From assembly GCF_014356525.2 (NCBI RefSeq), contig NC_052518.1:102482767-102546766 (forward strand): a stretch of 64,000 nucleotides of DNA, given 5' to 3'. The DNA is from Nilaparvata lugens (taxonomy: Eukaryota > Arthropoda > Insecta > Hemiptera > Delphacidae). Of the stretch, positions 27,401 through 39,400 are shown piece by piece. The stretch's first letter is position 1. Each line of letters begins with the position of its first letter. The translations under genes and the position numbers were made by a program. The notes below the pieces were generated by a model. The model saw only the letters and a list, made by a program, of their open reading frames with translations. It did not search any database and was not told the origin of the DNA.

Positions 27401-30400
27401 AACCTTTGACCTGACACCTGAGATTAATGTCCGATACAGAACTGAGAATGAGATGATGTCGGTGGCCAGGGCCTTGAAGAGCATCCAGGTTATGGGTCAT
27501 CCATTTTTGAGACACCATAGCATGAAACTAAACCAACTTGATGTCACTATTGATGAGCTACCTTCTATTTCATTTAATGTGTCATTTGGTGAGTAGCACA
27601 AAATATACAGAGTGAATCATATGTATGGGAACCCTTCAATAAATTGGAGACTGTTGTAGATATATAATACTGTAACATTCAGGATCAGTTATTGGTCAAA
27701 CACTACCGTTTGACTTACAACTGAATTTCAACCCCTCATAAGAGGGTGACTTAGGAGTTGTTGTTTCAAATCCTTCAGACATCTGTAAGCAAATTCAAAG
27801 TTTTAACGCAAAATCCAAATAATTCAAGATTCGATTTTGTGAAGTAAGTTCTGTTCTAAAATTTAAAAGAGCAAAGAGTTCGGCATAACTCGAATATTTT
27901 AAATGTAAACATCCATTGTGTGGTACATCATTTTAAAAACAAGAAAGATAACATCAATTAAAATGTTCTATGATACTTGTAGTAAAAATGGCGGCTGATT
28001 GAAGTTTTAATTTTTAAGAAAATGAGGGTTGAAACTCAAATATTTTAAATGTTAACACCCATTGTGTGGTACATCATTCTCAAGCCCTTTCTAAAACAAG
28101 AAAGATGATATAAATAAAAATGTTCTTTGATACTTTCATCCAAAATGGCGGCTGATTGAAGTTCTAGTTTTTAAAGAAATAATTGATAAAGTTTAATCAG
28201 CCGCCATTTTGGATGAAAGCATCAAAGAACATTTTTATTGACGTCATCTTTCTCGTTTTGAAAAGGCATATAAAATTATGTATAACACAATTAGTGTTTA
28301 CATTAAAAATACTTGAGTTACAACCCCTCATTTCTTTAAAAACCAAAACTTAAATCAGCCGCCATTTTGGATACAATTATCATAGAACATTTTTATCGAT
28401 GCCATCTTTCTTGTTTTAAAAAGGCTTTTTAAATGTTGTACCACACAATAGGTGTTTACATTTAAAATATTCGAGTTACAATCCCTAAGTCACCCCCTTA
28501 TGAGGAGTTGAAATTCAGTTGTACGTCAAAAGGTGGAGTATTCGGCCAATAACTTATCCTGAAAGCTACAGTATCATATTGACAACAGTCTCCAATTTAT
28601 TGAAGGGTTCCAATACATATGACTCTCTCTGTATATCGAATAAAATATTCATATTTATTATGAAAAACACTGGGATTTTGTCAAAGGATATCCCTTATTA
28701 ATTGGAGAATAACAAACATGTATCGACACCAATGGTGTCATCATCTTATATATATATTCATTTTTGACGACACTTAAGTCTAAAGTAGATTATAGTGGTG
28801 TCAAAAATAGTTCAAAAGAGAATTATCAACCAGCACTTCGTCATGGATAGTGAAATAGATGAGTATTTATATTTATTGAGGAGTATCATAAACTTAATTA
28901 TCAATATAATTTATGATTTAAAAATTAATTTGTCTATAACAAAAGTATCCAATGATTTTTGTACATTATTTTTCTAAATATTTTTATTAAGAATCTTATC
29001 AGTAAACTTGCCATGCTTTTTCAACAGATAATATCTTTACAGAGATAAAATCATACAATAATGTTCATGAACTACAAGACTTAACCTATTTCGGACTATG
29101 TCTTATCTAAATTTGGGAGAGGAATAGCACAAGGTTACCTTATGTTTCCTCTCCCTATCATTTTGATAATGTACTTATTTATTGTATGAATGAATAAATG
29201 AATAAAGAATTGTATAATAAAGTGGATAACTTTTGCTTCTGTAAAGTATTTTGAATTGCAAGATCCCATCTTCATTCCTTTTTTTGTTAATGGGCCTATG
29301 CCATGCAACACTGAAATTGAAGGCTTCATCTTCCTTTGTAATTAACTATAATAGACACTATCCCCAACTATTTTGCAACTACTGGTAATTGGATTGTGAG
29401 TATTATGTAACCAGCATAGGATTTCTTTTGTCTCCAGTATTACGTAGTATTATTTGTGTTCTCTAGTTGATCAAGAAAGAAATTAAATTAAAAATGAAAT
29501 GTACTCTTTATTAAGGTGCATACAGATATACGTGCCTCCAACACGCTCCGCACTCGCTCTGCAATCGTTCCACGCAATCGCTCCGATCATGAACGTGAAG
29601 GGATATGTTAGCTCTTCTCGCATTCCACTCTTGCTCCCCACTCTTGTTCCATCAATCGATCTGCTCAAGTGACGTTCGATTACGGAGCAGAGCCTTTAGG
29701 CGGAGTTGAGATGCTAAAATTTCTCTACTACTAAATCTAGAAAGCTTGTAGATAGACAAGTTCATTCATCAATCTTCTTAGGTTAGACCTCAACTCAATA
29801 CAAACACATTTTTTTATAATCCTTGTTTTTTATCATGTGAAATTAAATGGAATGAAAGTATTTGTTGTTAGGCAGAATTAAAACTTTGAAGACCTCTCAA
29901 CCACTCAACCTAAAATGTGTATGTTGTTTATACAAGCACATAGTTTTTATGTTGTTTATAGCCTAATTATGATATGGCTCAACTCACACTGACGCGACTC
30001 AGGGCGAGAAGAGACTCGACTCTAGTCGAAAGCATGTGTTTCCAAATGGTGACACTCAGACCAGTCGATTCTAGTCTCCGCGACTGTCACCATTTGAAAA
30101 CATGCTCTCGACTAGAGTCGAGTCTCTTCTCGACCTGAGTCGCATCAGTGAGAGTTCTCCAAAAACGTTAAACTTAAATTCTAGTTTAAACTATCAGGTG
30201 ACTCAATTGAATCACATTATAATATATTTGACAATACATTGGTTAAAATGGTTTAGTAGTTGAACCAACTTTGGAAAACGCGACCCTTAGCTTTATAGTT
30301 TGCAATTTTCAGTCTCTCAATAATTTTCATTTGTTATACACTCTATTATCAATTTCAATATTATCATAGAGAAACAATAGCATAAGTAGATATCCCATGG

Positions 30401-33400
30401 TACAGGGCATTTATGTCGCAACTTTTACTGTTTTCTCAAGCTGACAGTCCTCGTAGTTCTTTCCCGTGAAGCTTTATGACGCTGGTAGTCTCTCATATTG
30501 TGCTGTTCATACACTCTTACCCGGTCAAAACAGTAAAAATCGACAATAATCGACAGTAATCGGCTTCAGATAACAGTAAAAGTTGCGACATAAACGCCCT
30601 ATACCATGGGATATTTACGCTATTGTTTCTCTATGATATTATTTACTTAATTAATTGCCGTACCCGTAATGCAATTCGTTTTTAATCAAAGCTATATTAT
30701 GTAGAAAATAATTTGAAACAATATTTATTTCAGGTCATGCTTTGAAGAGAAACAACGAGGTTGAAATTCATTACTCGAATGTTGGAAACGCAAACCAGGT
30801 TCCTCAGAATACTTCAACCGTAGCTCCTCCAGTTTCTTCAACCGCAAAACCGGTAACACTAGAGATTTCCGAAGTTAATACGACCACCGCTGGTACAATC
30901 ATGGAATCAGTAACCGCTTCTCCCGATCCTTCAGAATCAGATTCTGATGACTCAGCCGCTGAAGCTAATCTTACTACAACACAAATGCCCCCCACTTCCA
31001 CTACATCAAGAACTGTTATTCCAAAACCAGACAAAGGTTTCTTCCGAGTGAGTGTTGAAATTTATCATTTATTACTGACTACCTGCTCTAATTAAAAACT
31101 TGATGTACTGAAATATTGAATAATTTAAAATAGGGCTATAACCATCCTCGGTAAATTAAGAATCTATAATACAAGGGGTCCAAGTGACATATTGTTAGTT
31201 TTGAGAAAATTGAGCCTAAAGTTTACTTACATTAATTAATTCTTCATTCATGACATGAATATAGAAATGATATTCACCTATTCCTCTAACTATTCAGTAT
31301 ACTTTTACCAAATCAAACGTACAGATTCATGTCTCAAATTGCTCTCCTTTCTCAATTATCAGCTAAATAGTGATAAGAAGTATCACTTGTACCCCTTGTT
31401 TACCAAACAAAACTCTATTGTCTAGCTACACTTAAATCTATCAAATTTACCAGCGATTGAACAATGATTAATGACCTCATTGCAATTTTATCTGATTCGC
31501 TAATTGTTTCTTGAGGTATCTTTTGCTTGGTGACATGGCTTAATCAAGGTTGCATTTAATTTGATGGATATGAGCAACCGTTGTCCTGTAAACAAGGGAT
31601 CCAGAACAATGATTAATGACCTCATTGCAATTTTATCTGATTCGCTAATTGTTTCTTGAGGTATCTTTTGCTTGGTGACATGGCTTAATCAAGGTTGCAT
31701 TTAATTTGATGGATATGAGCAACCGTTGTCCTGTAAACAAGGGATCCAGAACAATGATTAATGACCTCATTGCAATTTTATCTGATTCGCTAATTGTTTC
31801 TTGAGGTATCTTTTGCTTGGTGACATGGCTTAATCAAGGTTGCATTTAATTTGATGGATATGAGCAACCGTTGTCCTGTAAACAAGGGATCCAAGGCACT
31901 TGGACTCCATGTTTAATCAAATAAACAGCTGTTTGAAAATGTAGTTTACAAATTTTACACCAGATGTCAACACTGATTAGATTTACGCTTATACCTCTTG
32001 TATACTAGATTTTTACCACTTTCAGCTGTCGATTGCTGTAGCTAACTCAAAAATATGAAAAATGTCACTTGGACCCCTTGTATTCTGACCCCCTGCAAAA
32101 TTTAGAGTTAATCAGTCCAGTAGTTCAGATAAATCTCCTATCTACACCTACACTATAGAGCTATCAAATATGTGGAAATAATCAATCATGCAAGGGAGAG
32201 AGCAATGCAGTTAGACAATGAACAAAACCGAGACAGAAAAATCAGGCTGGTACAAATTCAACATATTTCTCTTGAATTAGATAAAGTAATCAGTGACCCA
32301 ATCACCGAAAGTAAACTACAGTTAGAAATTTCAAGATAGTTGAAATTAAAACAGACAATAATTTCAAGATTTGATTTAACTGTTGTATTTTGATTTTGAT
32401 AACAAGATTTGCTTCTCTGCAATATAATTTCATATTTTGACTTTGATAACAACAAAAGTTACTTCTCTGCAATATAATTCCATTTATTTACTTAGGAACC
32501 ATATTTTCAACTCCTGATACAGGAGTTTTCAATTGATGTGTGTTTTTGAATTTTGTGTTGGAAATCGATCTCTGCATAAATGTAATTTTAACCGAGGAAT
32601 CATGTTATTACACTTTATTTCACTAAATTCATCAATATATCGGTAGAGCATCACTAATATTAAGGTGAACGGATAGCACAGATGCTGTCTATTGAGGAAC
32701 CACAATATTGATAAATATGTGTATAAAAAGTTAAATGTAGAAAATGTAGAACTTATAACACTTGTGGACTAGACATACTCCAAACTGCCACATCTGTCAG
32801 AGCGTTACCAATATATTCAAGAGTGTATACTGTTAAATAAAAATACTAAGAAATTGTCAAAAACCACAGATTTATTGATAGTTAGAAAGACCGGTTTCGG
32901 TTGTTACACCATTGTCAATCTCTGATAAACTAAGTTTATTATTGAAACAATTTCTTAGAATTTTTATTTAATATGAATAATTACCACAATATCAACTTCT
33001 CAACTACACAAAAAGTGTATACTGTATTTTTTGGACCCCTGTACTACACTGCATTACAGTTGTTATATAAAATATATCTTTTTCAAAATTGTTCATAAAA
33101 ATTATCATTTTCTCTTCATAGTTGTAAAATCTTGGATGATTAATACTAGCCAATTTATATATTTTCAGTCTGTCATAGACTTCTTCAAGGGCATATTCGG
33201 TTCTTCCAAGCAACCTGAACTTCCTACACGCAGAGTATATTACAGCACTGGACCAAATATGATATTGTGCGGGTCAGATTTGGAAATTCATTCCCTAACT
33301 GATTCAGTAGATGGCAACTCATTCAATGCATCATCGTTGAATATCTTCAACACCAATGAGAATCCATCAGATGTACTGCTTGTCAAAGTGTTGGAAGGAT

Positions 33401-36400
33401 TATCAAGTGAGTTATATTTTAAAATAGTATCAATAATAAATACTCACTATTCATCAATCAAATCACTTTTATTTTGACATCATACAATAAACACACTTTA
33501 CATTATGATATAATTGACCGAGCGAAGTGAGGTCTAAGATTCAAGTCGATGGTTTGGCATTTCTCTTAATGTTTAAATGTTTGAATGTTTTAATGTTTTT
33601 ATGTTGCGCATTTACGGCGAAACGCGGTAATAGATTTTCATGAAATTTGACAGGTAAGTATGTTCCTTTTTTAATTGCGCGTCGACGTATATACAAAGTT
33701 TTTTGAAATTTTGCAATTCAAGGATAATATAAAAGGAAAAAGGAGCCTTCTTCATACGCCAATATTAGAGTAGAAATCAGACTATAGAATTAATCATCAT
33801 AAATCAGCTGACAAGTGATTACACAGATGTGTGGAGAAGCCAGTCTATTGCTGTATTTCCATAAGGTCTATTGTTTCAATCAGGTACTTGTGGATGAGTA
33901 CTGCGTGAGGTCTACTGTTCACAGAACTACTAGTTTTTCAGATTATAAACCTTCTGAAATCTAGTTCAGTTGAGTTTTGCGAAAGTTTATCAATATAATA
34001 CGATCACTTACATCATTGAATTCTGTTCTTAAAAACAGTTGATTAAATTCATCCATTGATTACTAATTTTGAATTATTTTTTCTGTAGAAATAAAATGAA
34101 GTTTCAATTAAATTACAGGTGGCAGTGCTTCTGTTGTGAACATGGAAGTTGCATTTACTAGATCTGGAGTTACTGAAAAATACTCAACTTACCTAACGAT
34201 CGGCGCCGGATCTATGAGGAGAATTAAGAGATTTGGAATCTTTTTCAGAGGAGATGCTTCATCAATGAAGGTATTTCAGATGCACGACATTTAGAACCAT
34301 ATACACCATCCTCGTTTAACGGTAATCCACGATTACATGAACGTTTTATTCCAAATTTGAACCAACCGTTGATATATCTCCGTTTAAACCAAGATGATGC
34401 ATATTGGCCTTAGTCATGCGCAACTTATAGGATTTACTAATTGGCTTCAACTACAAATCTTATTTCTGTATTAAGAGCGTGAAACGGGAATTTATCGCTT
34501 GAGCAAGACAGTTATCCCGCGACACGTAATGGAGCGCAATAATTTTGCGAAAGAATAGAATAAGTTAATCCACCAATAAATACAATTTAATTAATGTACA
34601 TTAGGTGTCGTCAAGAATAAAATCCTATAAAACTACTGAGCCAATTCTTACACATATTATATTATCACATCACACAAAATAAGTATTTACTACATCGACG
34701 GGCAAATTGAAAAATTCCTCTACATTATATAATGGGTTCTCTGTTAGCAACTTTTTAACTTGTGTTTTAAAACGGGCTTGATATCATATTATTTTCTCAC
34801 ACTAACAGGCAGCTTATTGAATGCCTTGATTGATAATATTCTATAATGTCCTTGAAGTTTTTTTAGCCTGACAAAAGGAACATTCAGATTACATGCTTAT
34901 GATTATGAAAGACATAGTTTACAAGTTTTACACTCGAATTACACACAACGGGTTTGCAACAACTGCAGTATGGGACTACAAAACAATAAATACACCAATT
35001 ATTGACGCTATTGTTGAGGTTATGAATCTCAACCTTAGGTTATGATCACATTGAATGTGTATATGTGCGATTGCAGGTGTGGTCATGCAAGACCAAGCGA
35101 GCATATGAGAAACAAAATCTGGATAGAGCCATAAGAACACTGACACTGAACACGTGCACTTGCTGGTGGCGTTCAGTGTGAGCAGCTATACGCAAGTCAC
35201 AACGTGCTTCTATGGCTTTTTCCAGATTTTTTATTTCGGCTCATGTATGATCTGCGCATTCTCATAAGACATTCTATGTGATCACACCCTTAGTCGTACT
35301 CAACTTCTAAGATTTACCTATTGGCTTCAACTACAATTCAAACATTCAAAGTACGATTCTAAAAAAATGTTTATATTCCAGCCGGTTCGATATAATTTTG
35401 ATTGGGTAAGAAGAGTTATTTCTTAAATTATCAAAGTATGAAGGCTTAGAGCGTGTGAGAAGAATAAAATCGTGTTAAATTACAATCAACCCATTATTGT
35501 CTAGTGGGTGAAAAATCTCACACAATTTATAGAGATCGATACTATAGTGAGTTCCACGTTTTAATGGCATTGAAGAATGATAGAAGAACAGTGTTGCAGA
35601 TTCTCTGCCTTGCCACTACATTCTGATACCTGTTCATCTGATGTATAATATCAAGTGTTCATTCTTGTTAAAAGTAATCAATTATATTTTATTCGTTTAG
35701 AAAATATATTTTCCTACAGTTACCTTGAAAAGTGGCCATTCCTGCACTGATTACAGAACGCAAAGAATCACTTTTCCGCTCTAGTGCGGAAAAAATTGAT
35801 TCTGCACTCCAGATTTGCAACATGGCAACGCAAAATAGTTAGTAGGTTATATGGAGCACCAGTGCAGCAAAATCAAAATGAAGTTGGTAACAGTGACTGT
35901 GGTATAGTGTTGTGGTGCACGTTATAATAATATAAAGGACAACGAGGACAGCCAACACATGAGTGACAGCCGCCTTCATTCATTTACTACATTATTATTC
36001 AATTTTAAAATAAATTAAGGTTTTTATTAATAATAAAATTACACAGAAGAACATTTGATGGATTTCAGGGAATTTTACTCATAATTACCCACTTTTCATA
36101 TTCAATGGTAACTGCAGGAAAAATTTAATGTGAAATATGTGCGCAAAGTTTCTATGCTGCACTCAAGAAACCATTCCTTCAATTCCAAAGTAAACGTTTC
36201 TTTCGGTGCAGCAAACTGTCACTTTGCGCAATAGTTGCACAAATAACTATTTTCAATGAATAAATAATGAATTTTCATGATAGAGATTAAATATTTTGTT
36301 GATTAATAATATTTCTACATTGTTGTACGATCTGACAACGTTGCGGAGATAGAAAAGGATAGCGCCATCAGCTTTGTAGAATGATAGATAAGGATAGCAA

Positions 36401-39400
36401 CACCAATGTCTATTAAATACTGCCATTATAACGTGGACCTCACGATATATCATATTGTTTACTATCGTTACCAGTTCAGTTGCTTCTACAATTGAATTTC
36501 AAAAAATCTCATTCTGTAATTGTATTTTGTGATGAGACTTTTTAATTCATCCATTGTCATTTCTATTTCAGGGAGGCCTTACATCCACTCTTGAATTGCC
36601 ACTTCTACCAGCTTACGATTTGGAAGCGATCGTCCATGAAAAGAAACGCCCGAAATTCTATGTAGACTTCATCAATCACTATGAATCAAATAAAATCAGG
36701 CAGCTATCCATCCAGGTGAGAGTAAAATATTTTTGTTTGAGTACTTCAATAAGTCTGCTACTGCTAGAGACCACATCAACATGCATCAAACCCTGTTTAT
36801 TAAATTGTAAATGAACCGATTCCTCCGGAAATTGAATTTCCTAATTTCAGTGGAGAACAGTCTGACTGGAGTGTAATTTATGTACTTTATTCAAAACATT
36901 AATCCATAACCTTCGCTCCCGGATCAACATAAAATTCAATACATCATTTCCAATTTGTCTGGAGAGGCTGGGGATTTATGTAAATATTGACGTTATAAAT
37001 ATCTTACCTGAAAATGATGTATCATGCTCTAGTCAAGTCAATTCTGCAGTATGGCATAGTTGTTTGGGGAGGATGTTTCAACTGTCATATTGCTGAATTA
37101 TTTGTAGCACAAAAACTGATACCCAATTAAAACTATATTAAGCAAACCCAGGTTTTATCCAACGGATATGGTTTTTAGTGATTTGAGGTCATGACTATAC
37201 GTCAATTATACATAAAAACCGTAATTGAGTACTTAATAAAATATAGATCCGATTTTTCTCTCACATTAAACTCTACACTTAATTATTATAATCTAAGGGC
37301 CACTGCTAACAAATATGTAACCTATAACACTAATATTGAATGTATAAGGTACTAAAATAATAAACCTCATTCCAAATCACTTTCTCATGGACAATAAGAT
37401 CAGCGGAAAAATTAAACTGGACATACAGTCATTTCTTCTTCCATTTAGATATATGACTCGAGATTTCTGCTCCAGCATTGTTTTTTTATTAGTTTTTTTT
37501 CATTTTTCAGTGGACTCGCTTACCTTTATTTTGCGTACCTATTCCTCTGTTTTCTTCCTTCCCCCCATTTTTCCCTTCCCTTTTTTCCTCATCACTTCTT
37601 CCTTCTCTTCTTTGGAAACCATAGTTTGCTAGGTATCTTCCTCTCTTTTTTTCTCTTCTCCAACACACCCAACCACAAAGCCCATGGTTTTTTATATTTG
37701 TAATATTTTATTCTATTTTATTTGTTCTGTAATTCTTTGTTATTTTGTTTTGTGTGTTTTTAATAAATTGAAATTGAAAATTTTCATTCAATTTATGTAA
37801 TTGTTGTCCAACCAGGTGAGTTGAGAGTAGGTAGTTGTATTTGTTGTAATTATAAAAATAGTAATCGCAGTGAAATAGTAATAACGGTTCCACTAATTGC
37901 AATTGCCATTGTAAGCCATGAATCTCAAAACTTGAGTCAAACTCAAAACTCAAAAAAGTCGAGTCTTTCATATGGAAAATAATATTGAATTTGATCGATA
38001 GAAATAATATACGTTCCTCGTATCATAAACCAAATGACTGAACTGTAAGATATGAAGAAATTGCATGATAATGTTTATTTATTTTAAATTTTAAATTATA
38101 TTACAGGGTGACATGGCTTACAGAGCATTCAACATGGTAAACTCAGACATGATTGACGAATGTCAGAAGCCCAAGTCCATTGCCTATCATAATTGCAGGA
38201 AACGCTATGAGGAAGGAACATCCATTGAAAAGTACTCATTGAACATGTCTGCAGATGATAAGGTATTGCCGTTTTCAATATTTCTGAACATGAATTTCAT
38301 TCAATTAGCATTATTATTTTCACTTTTCATTTTGGAACTTTTTATGTAAAGTTTTGTTTACCAAGCAGCGGGGATGACGTTTGAACATGTCTGCAGATGA
38401 TAAGGTATTGCCGTTTTTAATCATTTTTCAACATGAATTTCATTCAATTTAAACTAGTGTTTATTATTTTCACTATTTATGCTAAGTTTTGTTTACCAAG
38501 CAGCCGGGGATGACTTTTTATTTTATGCCTAGTCCACACTCTCACCAAATCCAAGCTGGTAAGCTTCACCATGTTGGTCTTGCCATCTACACTGCATTGT
38601 GACCATTTGTGGATGCTCGGCTGGCCACTCGCCTTCGCTCGACAAATATCGGAGCGATGGCAAGCGAAGGCCAATGAAGGCGAGCGCTGGCAAACCAGTC
38701 ATCCACACTTTTGCACTTGCCGTCATTTGTACGCACTTGGTGAAAGTGTGGATGCGGTATTATACATAATATCTAAACAGCATAGTTTCAACATAGTATA
38801 ACCGATTAATTAACTTTTTGTAGTTCAGACACTGTGTTACTTGTAAATATTTGTAAAAACACTTACTTTTCTTGGAGTATTGAGGAAATATTGGAGTATT
38901 GTAAATATTTGTAAAAACACTTAATTTTCTTGGAGTATTGAGGAATGCATTTCACTCCTGAAGAGGAGCTTCATCAGCCTGATATTTACAAGTAACACAG
39001 TCTCTGAACTACTACAAAGTTATTATATAGTGTTTCGTCATGGAAAGCAACACTCTTCTTTATACCAGAATTTACACTCTTAATTACACTCTTTTATACT
39101 AATCACTCTTTTTTACACTAATTTACACTCTTCTTTATATCAGAAACATTCTTATACATAATATTAGCTGTACCAAGCACGGCTGCTTGGATGATATTTT
39201 ATAAATCATTCATGAACGATTAAAAAATAAATGTACTTGATTGAGTATATAGTGAGGTCCAGGTTATAATATAATGGCAGTATTTGATCGATATTGGTGT
39301 TGCTATCTCTGTCTATTATTTGATAAAGCAGATAGCGCTATTATTTTCTACTTGCTCTGCAGCGTTAACTGATCGTTTCTTAACAATATAGAAATATGTT

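Noticed and set aside
30720..31047. Exon 10 as an independent mucin gene starting at an internal codon
   Set aside because: Splice phase on both sides joins it to exons 9 and 11, and its start lies in conserved vitellogenin sequence.
31459..31893. Possible CRISPR-like array of regular repeats
   Set aside because: Units are contiguous 145-bp repeats with no spacers, in a eukaryotic intron.
38571..38801. 76-codon frames in the duplicated segment (and at 40080-40310)
   Set aside because: They fall inside the inverted-repeat MITE-E; both strands are open owing to palindromic GC-rich sequence.
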